Shown one piece after another: positions 36,809-48,639 of a stretch of DNA of 64,000 nt. The notes beneath the pieces were generated by a model. The model was not told the DNA's origin and searched no databases. It worked only from the letters and a program-made list of their open reading frames with translations. Source of the stretch: CAVVYA01 sp963752345 (GTDB lineage Bacteria; Pseudomonadota; Alphaproteobacteria; SMXQ01); contig CAVVYA010000015.1 in the NCBI GenBank assembly GCA_963752345.1, positions 310,001 to 374,000 of the forward strand. Reading direction: 5' to 3'. A program made the translations under genes and the position numbers. Position 1 is the stretch's first letter. Each line of letters opens with the position of its first letter.

Positions 36809-37180
36809 ATGGCGCCGGAAAACGCCACGCCCGCGCTGGACAGCATCCGCCACTATCACGCGCACATCTACTATGACGCGCAGAGCCGCGAGCGTGCGGC
36901 TGCGTTGCGCGAGAAGATCGCCGCGGCCTTCCCGGAAGCGGTGATCGGCCGCTGGCACGACGAGCCGGTCGGGCCCCATCCCCAGTCGATGTACCAAGTG
37001 GCGTTCGAGTGCGCGATGTTCGCGTCCGTCATGCCGTGGCTCATGCTGAACCGCGACGGGCTCACCGTCCTGGTCCACCCGGGCACCGGCAACGGCTATG
37101 CCGATCATACCCAGCATGCCGCCTGGCTCGGCGGCATCTTGCCGCTCCGGCTGGACGTGTTGCGGGGCGCGCCGGCGTAA
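36809..37180 (+). CDS. DOPA 4,5-dioxygenase family protein
   Basis: The 123-residue protein matches the short DOPA 4,5-dioxygenase family. Conserved features are IRHYHAHIYYD near the start (metal-binding histidines), then RWHDEPVGPHP and the late VLVHPGTGNGYADHTQHAAWLG. In fungi this family cleaves DOPA; most bacterial members have unknown substrates. It begins two bases after the gor stop, so the two are co-transcribed. The 206-base gap before the next gene shows no gene. Confidence 0.88.
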   Translation: MAPENATPALDSIRHYHAHIYYDAQSRERAAALREKIAAAFPEAVIGRWHDEPVGPHPQSMYQVAFECAMFASVMPWLMLNRDGLTVLVHPGTGNGYADHTQHAAWLGGILPLRLDVLRGAPA

Positions 37181-37386
37181 GCCCGGCCTCGTCTGGCCGT
37201 TTCGCCCCTCCCGGTTAACCGGTTGCCGCTCAACCCAGCCCATACTGGGCGGTCATAGCCAGCCCTGCGCGGCACGCATGGCCGGCCCGCGGGGCTGGAA
37301 ATAGCGCGCCTGAGGGGTTATAAATCCCTTTCTTTGCCGGGGTTTCCGCCGTTTGGCCGAGCCTCGCGAGCGACCCAGAGGATGTG

Positions 37387-38772
37387 ATGGCGCAGAAATG
37401 GACGCCCGCCAGTTGGCGGTCGAAACCGATCGAACAGCAGCCCGCCTGGCCCGACCAGGCGGCCCTGGAGGCTGCCGAATCGACCCTGCGCCGCTATCCG
37501 CCTCTGGTCTTCGCGGGCGAGGCGCGCCGGCTGAAGGACCATCTGGCCAAGGTGGCCGACGGCAAGGCCTTCCTGCTGCAGGGCGGCGATTGCGCGGAAA
37601 GCTTCGCCGAATTCCACCCGGACAATATCCGCGACACCTTCCGCGTGCTGCTGCAGATGGCGATCGTGCTGACCTTCGGCGCGAGCTGCCCGGTGGTCAA
37701 GGTCGGCCGTCTGGCCGGCCAGTTCGCCAAGCCGCGTTCCGAGGACCTCGAGGTGCGCGACGGCGTCAGCCTGCCGTCCTACCGGGGCGACATGGTCAAC
37801 GGCATGGATTTCACGCCGGAGTCGCGCCGCCCGGACCCCGCCCGGCTGGTGCAGGGCTACAACCAGTCGGCGGCGACCTTGAACCTGCTGCGCGCCTTCG
37901 CCCAGGGCGGTTACGCCGACCTGCACCGGGTCCACCGCTGGAACCTGGGCTTCGTCGAGAAGAGCCCGGCGAGCGAGAAATACCGCAAATTCGCGGACCG
38001 CATCGACGAGGCGCTCGGCTTCATGGAAGCCTGCGGCCTGACCTCGGATACGGCGCCGCAAATCCGCGAGACCGATTTCTTCACCAGCCACGAGGCGCTG
38101 CTGCTCGGCTACGAGCAGGCGCTGACCCGCGTCGATTCGCTGACCGGCGATTGGTACGACTGCTCGGCCCACATGTTGTGGGTCGGCGACCGCACGCGCC
38201 AGCCCGACAACGCCCAGATCGAGTTTCTCCGCGGCATCAAGAATCCGGTCGGCATGAAGGCCGGCCCGACGCTCGACACCGACAGCTTCGTGCGCCTCGC
38301 CAATGCGCTCAACCCGCAGAACGAGCCCGGCCGCCTCACCGTGATCTGCCGCATGGGCGCCGACAAGGTGGAAGAGAAGCTGCCGCAGCTGATCCGCGCC
38401 GCCAAGCGCGAAGGCCTCAAGGTCGTGTGGTCGTGCGATCCGATGCACGGCAACACGGTGAAATCCTCGTCCGGCTACAAGACGCGCCATGTCGACCGCA
38501 TCCTGAGCGAGGTGCGCGGCTTCTTCGCCGTGCACCAGGCGGAAGGTTCCTATGCCGGCGGCGTGCATTTCGAAATGACCGGCCAGGACGTCACCGAATG
38601 CATGGGCGGCGCCCAGGCGATCGGCGAGAGCACGATCGGCGACCGCTACCACACCCATTGCGATCCGCGGCTCAACGCCAGCCAGGCGCTCGAATTGGCC
38701 TTCGTCATGGCCGAGATGCTCAAGCGCGAGCGCTCGACCATTCAAAGCCAGCGAATCGCCGCCGTCTCCTAG
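37387..38772 (+). CDS. 3-deoxy-7-phosphoheptulonate (DAHP) synthase, class II
   Basis: I use ATG 37387 because AGAGG lies 6 bases upstream; the adjacent GTG at 37384 is the alternative. The 461-residue enzyme has the plant-like class II pattern: KWTPASWRSKPIEQQPAWP at the start, LLQGGDCAESF, GRLAGQFAKPRS, MVNGMDFTPESR and CDPMHGNTVKSSSGYKTR. It joins phosphoenolpyruvate and erythrose-4-phosphate in the first step of the shikimate pathway. The frame is intact, unlike many neighbours. Class II is the usual or only DAHP synthase in many Alphaproteobacteria. Confidence 0.95.
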   Translation: MAQKWTPASWRSKPIEQQPAWPDQAALEAAESTLRRYPPLVFAGEARRLKDHLAKVADGKAFLLQGGDCAESFAEFHPDNIRDTFRVLLQMAIVLTFGASCPVVKVGRLAGQFAKPRSEDLEVRDGVSLPSYRGDMVNGMDFTPESRRPDPARLVQGYNQSAATLNLLRAFAQGGYADLHRVHRWNLGFVEKSPASEKYRKFADRIDEALGFMEACGLTSDTAPQIRETDFFTSHEALLLGYEQALTRVDSLTGDWYDCSAHMLWVGDRTRQPDNAQIEFLRGIKNPVGMKAGPTLDTDSFVRLANALNPQNEPGRLTVICRMGADKVEEKLPQLIRAAKREGLKVVWSCDPMHGNTVKSSSGYKTRHVDRILSEVRGFFAVHQAEGSYAGGVHFEMTGQDVTECMGGAQAIGESTIGDRYHTHCDPRLNASQALELAFVMAEMLKRERSTIQSQRIAAVS

Positions 38773-38833
38773 CATTTCGGCCCGCAGGCGCACGGCGCAT
38801 CGCCCGGCGGGTCGGCCCAAAGGGCCGCCAACC

Positions 38834-39985
38834 ATGGCCCGCAATCCAGCCGCGCCCGACACAGAAGCGATGCAGCCGAAGAACGAGGATATCCCGCGGC
38901 TCACCGACAGCTACTTCACGCGCACGCGCGAGATCGCCGCGAAATACGGCGACAAGCGCGTGACCTACGCGGTGTTCATGCGCCGGCCCGTGATCTTCGC
39001 GCCCAAGATCATGACCGACTGGCTGGAAGGAGATCGCCAAGGCGCGCAACGCCGAATTCCACATCGAGCCGCGCTACCGCGAGGGCGAATGGGCGGGCGC
39101 CGGCGAGCCGCTGATCTACATCACCGGGCCGCTCACCCAGCTCGTCGACCTCGAGACGATCTATCTGCAGAAGCTCGGTGCCGCCTGCGTCGCCGCCTAC
39201 AACGCCTACTGCATGTGCCGCGATCTGCCGAAGGTGCCGTTCCTCGCGTTCGACGCGCGCCATTGCGCCGGGCAGGAGATGGCCGAGATGATGGCCTATG
39301 CCGCGTCGGTCGGTTCGCAGGCGGCGCGCAAGGAGGTCGGCGCCATCGGCTTCACCGGCAATGCCAATGACGCGACGGCCCACTACTTCGGCAACCAGCG
39401 CGGCTTCGGCACCATGCCCCACGTGCTGATCGGCTATGCCGGCTCGACAGTGCGCGCTGCCGAGCTGTTCCATGAAACCTATCCCGATCAGCCGATCACC
39501 GTGCTGGTCGACTATTTCGCCCGCGAAGTCACCGATTCGCTCGCCGTATGCCGGCGCTTTCCCGAGCTCGCCGCCGCCGGCACACTCTCCATGCGGCTCG
39601 ATACCCATGGCTCGCGTTATGTCGAAGGGCTCGGCCCGCAGGAATCCTATGCCGTGCTGGAGCGTCACAATCCGGGGGCCATCCGGCGCTACCGCAGCGA
39701 GGTCGAACTCAAGCACATGGTGGGGACCGGCGTGTCGGCTGCCGCCATATTTTGGTTGCGTGAAAAGCTCGACGAGGCCGGCTTCAAACATGTGAAGATC
39801 GTCGCCACCTCCGGCTTCGGCCCCGTCAAATGCCGCATCATGGCGGACACCGGCGCGCCGGTGGATGTCATCGGCACCGGATCCTACCTGCCCGAAGACT
39901 GGCACGAGACCTACGCCACCTCCGACGCCATTTCCTTCGATGGCGTTGCTTCCGTCAAAACCGGCCGCGAGTTTCTTTTCAGAAA

Positions 39986-39989
<4 letters not shown>
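38834..39989 (+). CDS. pncB: Nicotinate phosphoribosyltransferase-family protein, one frame break
   Basis: The restored product is about 384 residues. It begins LTDSYFTRTREIAAKYGDKR, typical of the compact NAPRTase branch. It includes a phosphate-binding barrel region (FGTMPHVLIGYAGST), VLVDYFAREVTDS and a late IVATSGFGPVKCRIMADTGAP. The reaction converts nicotinate and PRPP to nicotinate mononucleotide for NAD salvage. A +1 break near 39030 (CTGGAAGGAGATC) splits the open frame. Its stop overlaps nadE (ATGA), and that context strongly supports an NAD role. Confidence 0.88.
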
Positions 39990-41711
<1,722 letters not shown>

Positions 41712-41721
41712 GCATCTGACC

Positions 41722-43078
41722 ATGAGCGTGACTGTCCGTTTCGCGCCGTCGCCGACCGGGCTGCTGCATGTCGGCAATGCCCGCGTCGCGCTGGTCAATT
41801 GGCTGTTCGCGCGCCGCGAAACCCTGGAGGGGCGCGGCGGGCGATTCGTGCTGCGCATCGACGACACCGACCGCGCGCGCTCGATGGCGGGTTTCGATGC
41901 CGCGATTCGCGAAGATCTGCAGTGGCTCGGCTTGAGCTGGGACAGCCTGGTGCGCCAGTCCGATCGCACCGCCGTTTACGAACAGGCCATGGCGAAACTG
42001 AAGGCCGCCGGGCGGCTTTATCCGGCCTATGAATCGGCCGACGAGTTGGAGTCCAAGCGCAGGCGCCAGCTCGCGCGCAAGCTGCCGCCGGTCTACGACC
42101 GCAGCGCGCTCAAGCTGACCGACGAAGATCGCCGCCAGCTCGAGGCGGAAGGGCATCGGCCGCATTGGCGCTTCCTGCTCAACGAGGGCACCGTGACATG
42201 GCGCGATCTGGTGCATGGCGAGACGGCCTATGAAACGCGCCACCTGTCCGATCCCGTGCTGGTGCGCGAGGACGGCACGCTGCTCTACACCTTGCCGTCG
42301 GTGGTCGACGATATCGACCTCGGCATCAGCCATGTCATCCGCGGCGAGGATCATCTCACCAACACCGCGGTGCAGATCCAGCTCTTCGAGGCGCTCGGCG
42401 CCACGCCGCCGGCCTTCGCCCATCTGCCGCTGATGACCGATATCAGCGGGGCAGGGCTGTCGAAGCGCCTGGGCTCGCTGTCGTTGCGCGACCTGCGCGA
42501 CCAGGGCATCGAGCCGATGGCGTTGAATTCGCTGCTCGCCGCGCATGGGCACGTCCGATGCCGTCGTGCCGCATGGCTCGCTCGACGATCTCGCCCGCGC
42601 CTTCGCCTGGGAGAAGTTCGGCCGCGCGCCGCCCAAGTTCGACGCCAAGGAGCTCGATAATCTGAATGCCAAGATGCTGCACGGCATGTCCTTCGCCGAG
42701 GCGCAGCCGCGCTTGGCGGCGCTCGGCCTCAACGAGGTGGACGAAGCCTTCTGGCTTGCGCTGCGGCCCAACCTGTCGCACCTCGGCGAGATCGCCGACT
42801 GGTGGCAGGTCTGCCGCGCGCCGCTCGCGCCAGTGATCGATGAGCCCGACTTCCTCGCCCAGGCCGCGGCGGCGCTGCCCGATGGCGCGCTCGACGGCGA
42901 GAGCTGGCCGACCTGGACCAAGCGGCTGGCCGAGGCGACCGGGCGCAAGGGCAAGGCGCTCTACCAGCCGCTGCGCCTGGCACTGACGGGCCGCGAACAT
43001 GGACCCGAAATGAAGAATCTGTTACCCCTTATCGGCGCGGCCCGGGCAAAGGCGCGTCTCTCCGGAAAAACCGCGTAA
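41722..43078 (+). CDS. gltX: Glutamyl-tRNA synthetase, one frame break
   Basis: The class I synthetase has the HIGH-type motif PSPTGLLHVGNARVAL and the KMSKS-type motif AGLSKRLGSLS. The restored product is about 451 residues. A +1 break near 42541 (CTCGCCGCGCATGGG) splits it; afterwards MGTSDAVVPHGSLDDL runs to the stop. Alphaproteobacteria often have two GltX enzymes, one of which also charges tRNA-Gln for GatCAB; which this is cannot be told here. cysS follows by 13 bases. Confidence 0.93.
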
Positions 43079-43091
43079 ATCAGAGGTTTAC

Positions 43092-44512
43092 TTGGCTCTC
43101 GTCCTGCAAAATACGCTGACCAAGCGCAAGGAGCCGTTCACGCCGCTCGATGCGGCGAACATACGTATGTATGTCTGCGGCCCGACGGTCTACGACCGCG
43201 CCCATATCGGCAATGCGCGTCCCGTCGTGCTGTTCGACGTGCTGTTCCGCCTGCTGCGCCATGTCTACGGCGCCGAGCATGTCACCTATGCGCGCAACAT
43301 CACCGACGTGGACGACAAGATCATGGAGGCCGCCAAGGCGCGCGGCATCGCCATCGATCTGCTGACCCACAAGACGACCGAGGATTACCACGCCGACATG
43401 GCGGCGCTCGCCGCCCTGCCGCCGACGCGTCGAGCCGCGCGCGACCCAGCATATCCCGGCAGATGATCGCCATGATCGGCAAGCTGGTTGCCGGCGGCCA
43501 CGCCTATGTGGCGGAAGGCCATGTGCTGTTCAGCGTCGCCACCATGCCCGATTACGGCAAACTGTCGAACCGCGACCGCAAGGAAATGATCGCCGGCGCG
43601 CGCGTCGAAGTGGCGCCCTACAAGAAAGATCCGGCCGACTTCGTGCTGTGGAAGCCGTCGGCCGACGACCAGCCCGGCTGGGACAGCCCGTGGGGCCGCG
43701 GCCGGCCAGGCTGGCACCTCGAATGCTCGGCCATGTCCGAGGTCCATTTGGGCGAGACGTTCGATATCCACGGCGGCGGCCTCGACCTGGTCTTCCCGCA
43801 CCACGAGAACGAAATCGCGCAGTCGGTCTGCGCCCATGGCGGCAAGCCGTTCGTCAACATGTGGCTGCACAACGGCTATCTCACCGTCAACGGCGAGAAG
43901 ATGTCGAAGTCGGCCGGCAACTTCTTCACCGTGCGCGACCTGCTCGACGAGGGCTGGGACGGCGAGACGATCCGCTACGCGCTGCTCTCCGCCCACTACC
44001 GCGCGCCGCTCGATTTCACCCGCGAGGCGCTCAAGCAGGCGAAGCAGGGGCTCGACCGGCTCTATATCGCGCTGCGCGATGCGGACGTCGCTGTCGAGCC
44101 TGCCGCCGACGTGCCCGCCGAGATGCTGGCCGCGCTCGAGGACGACCTCAACACGCCGCTCGCGATCGCGCAACTGCACGAGATCGCCACGGCGCTCAAC
44201 CGGGCGACCAACGACCAGGCGCACGGCAAGGGCCCTTCGAAGGAGGCAGTTGAAGGCGCAAGCTGCTCGCGGCCGGCCGGCTGCTCGGTCACCTGCAGCA
44301 GGATCCCGACGCCTGGCTCAAGGGCGGCGCCGGCAAGCGGCGCGACGACGACGTGCGCCATTTCGACGAGCTGATCGGCAGCGCCGCCAGGCCGCCACAG
44401 CAAGGCGCGCGACTTCGCCGAGGCCGACCGCATCCGCGACGAACTGAAGGAAAAGGGCATCGTGCTGGAGGACAAGCCGGGCGGCCGCACCGAGTGGAGA
44501 CGCGCGGGATGA
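43092..44512 (+). CDS. cysS: Cysteinyl-tRNA synthetase, four frame breaks
   Basis: The TTG start at 43092 has AGAGG before it and gives the standard N-terminus (LQNTLTKRKEPFTPLDAANI). Zinc and active-site features are YVCGPTVYDRAHIGNARP, WHLECSAMS, HHENEIAQS and the KMSKS motif GEKMSKSAGNF. The frame moves +1 near 43427 and 43459, -1 near 44256 and +1 near 44395. The C-terminus then reads ARDFAEADRIRDELKEKGI to the stop at 44510-44512, which overlaps cimA (ATGA). The restored length is about 472 residues. Confidence 0.92.
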
Positions 44513-46131
44513 GCGCCCAGAAAACCAAGAAATCCGAGCGAACGACAAGCGCGTCTACCTCTACGATTCGACGTTGCGCGACGGGGCGCAGACCCAGGGC
44601 GTCGACTTCAACGTCGCCGACAAGGTCGCCATCGCCCAGGCGCTCGATTCGCTCGGCATCGACTATGTCGAGGGCGGCTGGCCCGGGGCCAATCCGACCG
44701 ACGACGCGTTCTTCGCCGAGACCTTCAAGCTGAGCCATGCGCGGCTCGCCGCCTTCGGCATGACCCGGCGCGGCGGACGCAGCGCCGCCAACGATCCGGC
44801 GCTGATGGCGTTGTTCCAGACCAAGGCGAAGGTCGTCACCATGGTCGGCAAGACCTGGGACTTCCAGGTCAAGGTGGCGCTCGGCGTCTCGCTCGATGAA
44901 AACATCACGATGATCCGCGACAGCATCGCCCTGGCCTGCGAGCGCGCGGACGAGGTGATGTTCGACGCCGAGCATTTCTTCGACGGCTACAAGGCCAATC
45001 CGGACTACGCGCTGTCGGCGGCGAAGGCGGCCTATGAGGCTGGCGCGCGCTGGGTCGTGCTGTGCGACACCAACGGCGGCACGCTGCCCCACGAGATCGA
45101 ACGGATCGTCGGCGAGGTGACGAAGCACATCCCGGGCGACCATCTCGGCATCCATTGCCACAACGACACCGAGAACGCGGTGGCCAATTCGCTCGCTGCC
45201 GTACGCGCCGGCGTGCGCCAGGTTCAGGGCACGCTCAACGGCCTGGGCGAGCGCTGCGGCAATGCCAATTTGGTCTCGATCATCCCCAACCTGGCCTTGA
45301 AGATGGGCTTCGAGACCGGCGTTTCCGCCGAGGGACTCAAGCGCCTGACCCACGTCTCGCATCTGCTCGACGAACGGCTCAACCGCGCGCCCAACCGGCA
45401 TGCCGCCTTCGTCGGCGAATCCGCCTTCGCCCACAAGGGCGGGCTGCATGTCTCGGCGGTCGCCAAGGATCCGCGCACCTATGAGCATATCGAGCCGGGC
45501 CTGGTCGGCAACGAGCGCCAGATCGTCATGTCCGATCAGGCGGGCCGCTCCAACGTGCTGTCGCGCCTGCAGGACGCCGGCATCAACGTGGCCAGCAACA
45601 GCCCGAAGGTGCGCGAGCTGCTCGATACGGTGAAGACCCGCGAATACGAGGGCTATTCCTACGACGGCGCCGAGGCGAGCTTCGAGCTGCTGGCGCGCCG
45701 CGCCATCGAGAACGTGCCGGAATACTTCAAGCTGGTCAGCTTCCGCGTGCTCGACGAGCGGCGCTGGAACGCGCGCGGCCAGCTCATCACCCTATCGGAA
45801 GCCACCATCAAGATCGACGTGAAGGGCGAACGCACCATGACGGTGTCCGAGGGCAACGGCCCGGTCAACGCGCTCGACAACGCGATCCGCAAGGCGCTGC
45901 TGCCAGTCCTATCCGACGCTCGCCGACATGCGGCTGGTCGACTACAAGGTGCGCATCCTGACGCCGTCGGAGGGCACCAAGGCGGTGACCCGCGTCATCA
46001 TCGAAAGCGCCGACGCCCACAACGACCGCTGGTCGACGGTCGGCGTCTCGACCAACGTCATCGACGCGTCCTACAACGCGCTGTTCGACGCCATCACCTA
46101 CAAGCTGCTGCGCAACGGCGCCAAGGCCTGA
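44509..46131 (+). CDS. cimA: Citramalate synthase, two frame breaks
   Basis: The product is about 540 residues, the length of CimA-type enzymes. It begins YLYDSTLRDGAQTQGVDFNV (the HMGL-like active-site motif), has CDTNGGTLPHEI, HCHNDTENAVANS and GNANLVSIIPN, and ends in a LeuA-type dimer/allosteric domain (STVGVSTNVIDASYNAL). It condenses pyruvate and acetyl-CoA to citramalate for isoleucine synthesis independent of threonine. Breaks are -1 near 44539 (just after the start) and +1 near 45906. The second fuses the open frame artificially with the next gene. Confidence 0.9.
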
Positions 46132-46141
46132 GGCGACGGCC

Positions 46142-46979
46142 ATGGCCGGCACCGATTCGTCGCGCCGCAAGCCCGCGGGCAAGACCGCGTCGATGCGACG
46201 AGGGCGCGCTGAAGCCCGTCGTCATCCTGGTCGAGCCACAGCTCGGCGAGAATATCGGCGCCTGCGCGCGCGCCATGCTCAACTGCGGCCTGACCGAGAT
46301 GCGCCTCGTGCGGCCGCGCGAGGCGTGGCCCAACGAAAAGGCGCGCCGTTCGTCGTCCGGCGCCGATGCCGTGCTCGACAATGCGCGGCTGTTCGATACC
46401 ACGGCCGAAGCCGTCGCGGACCTCCAGCATGTCTTTGCGACGACCGCGCGCCCGCGCGGCATGGCCAAGAACGTCGTCTCGCCGCGCGAGGCGGCGGCCA
46501 TGATGCGCGAGTTCAACGGCGAGGGGCGGTCGTGCGGCCTGCTGTTCGGGCCGGAGCGCACCGGGCTGGAGAACGACGACGTGGCGCTCGCCGAGATCGC
46601 GGTTCAAGTGCCGCTCAATCCGGAATTCTCTTCGCTCAACCTCGGCCAGGCCGTGCTCATCCTCGCCTATGAGTGGTTCCAATTGGGCGGCGCCGAGGTG
46701 GACGCGGGCGACGGACTGCGCCGCTCGCCGCCGGCCGAGCGCAAGACGCTGATGGCCCTGTTCGACCATCTCGAACAGGAGCTCGATCGCGCCGGCTTCT
46801 TCTACCCGCCGGCCAAGCGGCCCCGCATGCTGCGCAATATCCGCACCATGTTCCTGCGCGCCCATATGACGGAGCAGGAGGTCCGCACCCTGCGCGGCGC
46901 CATCAAGGCCCTGGTCGAGCCGCGGGCGCGCGGCGATCAGGCGACCCGGCCCCTGGGGCGGAAGCCCCGCGCGAAATAG
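46142..46979 (+). CDS. trmJ: RNA 2'-O-methyltransferase of the SpoU/TrmH class, TrmJ-type, one frame break
   Basis: The restored protein is about 278 residues. The knotted SpoU domain shows VILVEPQLGENIGACARAM, GLLFGPERTGLENDDV and the final motif PEFSSLNLGQAVLILAYEW. The C-terminal part (FFYPPAKRPRMLRNIRTMF) is typical of TrmJ, which methylates position 32 of tRNAs. After a variable N-terminus, a +1 break near 46196 (ATGCGACGAG) shifts the frame into DEGALKPVVI. It lies ten bases after cimA. Confidence 0.88.
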
Positions 46980-47030
46980 CCGGCGTGAGCCCCGCGCGAA
47001 ATAGCCGGCGCAAGCCCCGTGCAAAAAGCC
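46963..47030. repeat. 25-base tandem repeat across the trmJ stop codon
   Basis: AGCCCCGCGCGAAATAGCCG plus GCGTG is repeated almost exactly at 46988-47012 (ending GCGCA), and a partial, decayed third unit follows. The first unit contains the trmJ TAG stop, so the repeat arose by slippage at the gene end. The gap continues to 47250 with no gene. Confidence 0.7.
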
Positions 47031-47250
47031 ACGTAAGCCGAAGCCCACGAGCTGCATAACCCATACAAAGCGGCGGCGCGGCATCGGACCGAACGGCCAG
47101 TCTCCGCGGGTTTGGTCCTCTCCGATGCCCGAAGTGGCGGTGCCCGAAAGGGCCCGGAAATAAGGCGGTCGCGGATCGTTAAGACTTTCTTTGCACGAAC
47201 GGGCGCATTCTCCTTGCAGTCTTAAAGCGTGCCTTTTTGCAGGTGAGCCC

Positions 47251-47541
47251 ATGCCCGGTCGCATCAGACTCGTCGGTCGTTACGGCAATGGCGTTGCCGC
47301 GGTCCTGTTTGGCGTCATCTTCGTGTTCGCCCTGACGCGGGGCGAGCTCGGCTTCGCGCTGTTTTGCCTGCTGGTGAGCGGTCTCGCCGCCTGCAACGTC
47401 TATATCACCGAAAAAGCCGCCGCCTTGACCGCGGAGGAAGAATGGCTCAAGGCCGAACTGCGCAAGGCGGAATTGCGCCGCCGGCTCGGCGCGCTCGCCG
47501 GCGAGACACCGGAGACGGTCGTCCGTCACCACGGCCTTTGA
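47251..47541 (+). CDS. Small membrane protein with charged C-terminal helix, tandem paralog 1
   Basis: I use ATG 47251 behind AGGTGAGCCC (96 residues), not the upstream option. After a basic start (MPGRIRLVGRYGNG) come two hydrophobic segments (VAAVLFGVIFVFALT and GFALFCLLVSGLAACNVYI). A Glu/Lys/Arg-rich helix of coiled-coil character (about 55-85) follows. No family is recognised. The next gene is a clear paralog, starting MPARIRFVGRYVNA with the same layout, so this is a tandem duplication. Confidence 0.7.
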   Translation: MPGRIRLVGRYGNGVAAVLFGVIFVFALTRGELGFALFCLLVSGLAACNVYITEKAAALTAEEEWLKAELRKAELRRRLGALAGETPETVVRHHGL

Positions 47542-47615
47542 AGTCTTAACCATTTTTTGACGGCGCATCGTCATCCTGTCGTGTGGTTGTTCAATCGCCC
47601 ACGAACAGGTGGATC

Positions 47616-47885
47616 ATGCCCGCGCGCATTCGCTTTGTCGGCCGTTACGTCAATGCCGGCGTCCTTCTTCTGATCGGCATTCTCATGCTGATCGGTCTCG
47701 ATGACGGTGGCGTGGGATTTCCGCTGCTGTCGGCCGCGCTCATCGGGGCGGTTGCGATCAGCGTCCATGCCACGGAACGATTGGCGTTTCTCGAATCCGA
47801 GGCGGAATGGCGCAAGTCGGAAGAGCGCGTGGCTGAACTCCACCGCGAAATCGCCTTGTTGCGCCCGCAAGTCTCCGAAGCGTGA
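47616..47885 (+). CDS. Small membrane protein with charged C-terminal helix, tandem paralog 2
   Basis: The 89-residue product starts at ATG 47616. It shares M-P-x-R-I-R-x-V-G-R-Y with the gene 75 bases upstream, then two hydrophobic segments (GVLLLIGILMLIGL and FPLLSAALIGAVAISV) and a charged helix (EAEWRKSEERVAELHREIAL). The function is unknown. Shared start and architecture but different membrane segments suggest that the N-terminal motif and the cytoplasmic helix are what matter. Confidence 0.68.
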   Translation: MPARIRFVGRYVNAGVLLLIGILMLIGLDDGGVGFPLLSAALIGAVAISVHATERLAFLESEAEWRKSEERVAELHREIALLRPQVSEA

Positions 47886-48063
47886 TCGTCGAGATCCCGG
47901 CGTAGCGCCGTCATCGTCGTGCGGGCAAACATCCTCTCAAATCGGCGGCGAATTCCAGCAGCCGCCAGGGGTTGAGCCTGTGTGGAACATGGCCATATTT
48001 CCGCCACGCTCCCATGATTTTCTGCGTCTCATGTCCCCTTCGAGTTCGTAGCATCATCGCCGC

Positions 48064-48639
48064 ATGAGTTCCCCCGAGAAAATCCGCTTGCACGCCGTGA
48101 AGCCGCACTGGCCCCAGGCGTGGATCTGTGTCGGTCTGATCGCCCTGACCGCTTGCTTCACGGCCATGGCCGACGGTATCCAGAGCTGGTCGGTGCTGGG
48201 TGTCTATCTCATCGCCGCCGTATCCTTGTTCCTGTCGGTGCAGCCGTGGCGCAGCTTTCTCGAACTCACGCCCGACGGGTTCCGCACCGTGTGGGGCGTG
48301 CAGAGCACGTTCGTGCGTTGGCGCGACGTCGGCAGCCTGCGTCCTGTGCTCGCGCCCAGTGGACAATACGGTGGCGTGGCGTTCTCCGCCGCGCGTCAAA
48401 TCCAGGGCATTCTCGGCTGGCGCCGGGAGTCGGGCGCGGTGACCGGCACGCTCAGCGGCGCGCTCTACGGCGTCAGCGACGGCAGGCTCTACCAGCTCAT
48501 GTACGATCTGCGCGCGCGCGCGGCCTATGGCGGCACCGGCTCGGCGGCGCGGGCCGATGCGGCGGCCTTGACGAGAGAGTCCGGTCGGCGTCGGCGAGAG
48601 CTGAGCGGGCAGGCTCGCTCGGCGGTCTATCGCCGCTAG
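48064..48639 (+). CDS. Hypothetical membrane protein with PH-like domain
   Basis: The 191-residue protein has two hydrophobic helices near the N-terminus (WICVGLIALTACFTAM and VLGVYLIAAVSLFLSV). They are followed by FLELTPDGFRTVWGVQSTFVRWRDVG, a pattern seen in small bacterial membrane proteins with a PH-like domain. The C-terminus is Arg/Ala-rich. I recognise no named family. Its stop codon overlaps the alkB stop on the other strand by four bases (CTAG). Confidence 0.75.
   Translation: MSSPEKIRLHAVKPHWPQAWICVGLIALTACFTAMADGIQSWSVLGVYLIAAVSLFLSVQPWRSFLELTPDGFRTVWGVQSTFVRWRDVGSLRPVLAPSGQYGGVAFSAARQIQGILGWRRESGAVTGTLSGALYGVSDGRLYQLMYDLRARAAYGGTGSAARADAAALTRESGRRRRELSGQARSAVYRR

Noticed and set aside
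44574..46979. An 801-codon open frame that would fuse citramalate synthase to the TrmJ-type methyltransferase
   Set aside because: It arises only because one +1 break near 45906 and another near 46196 put the two genes in the same frame. The true CimA C-terminus and stop (46129-46131) lie in another frame.
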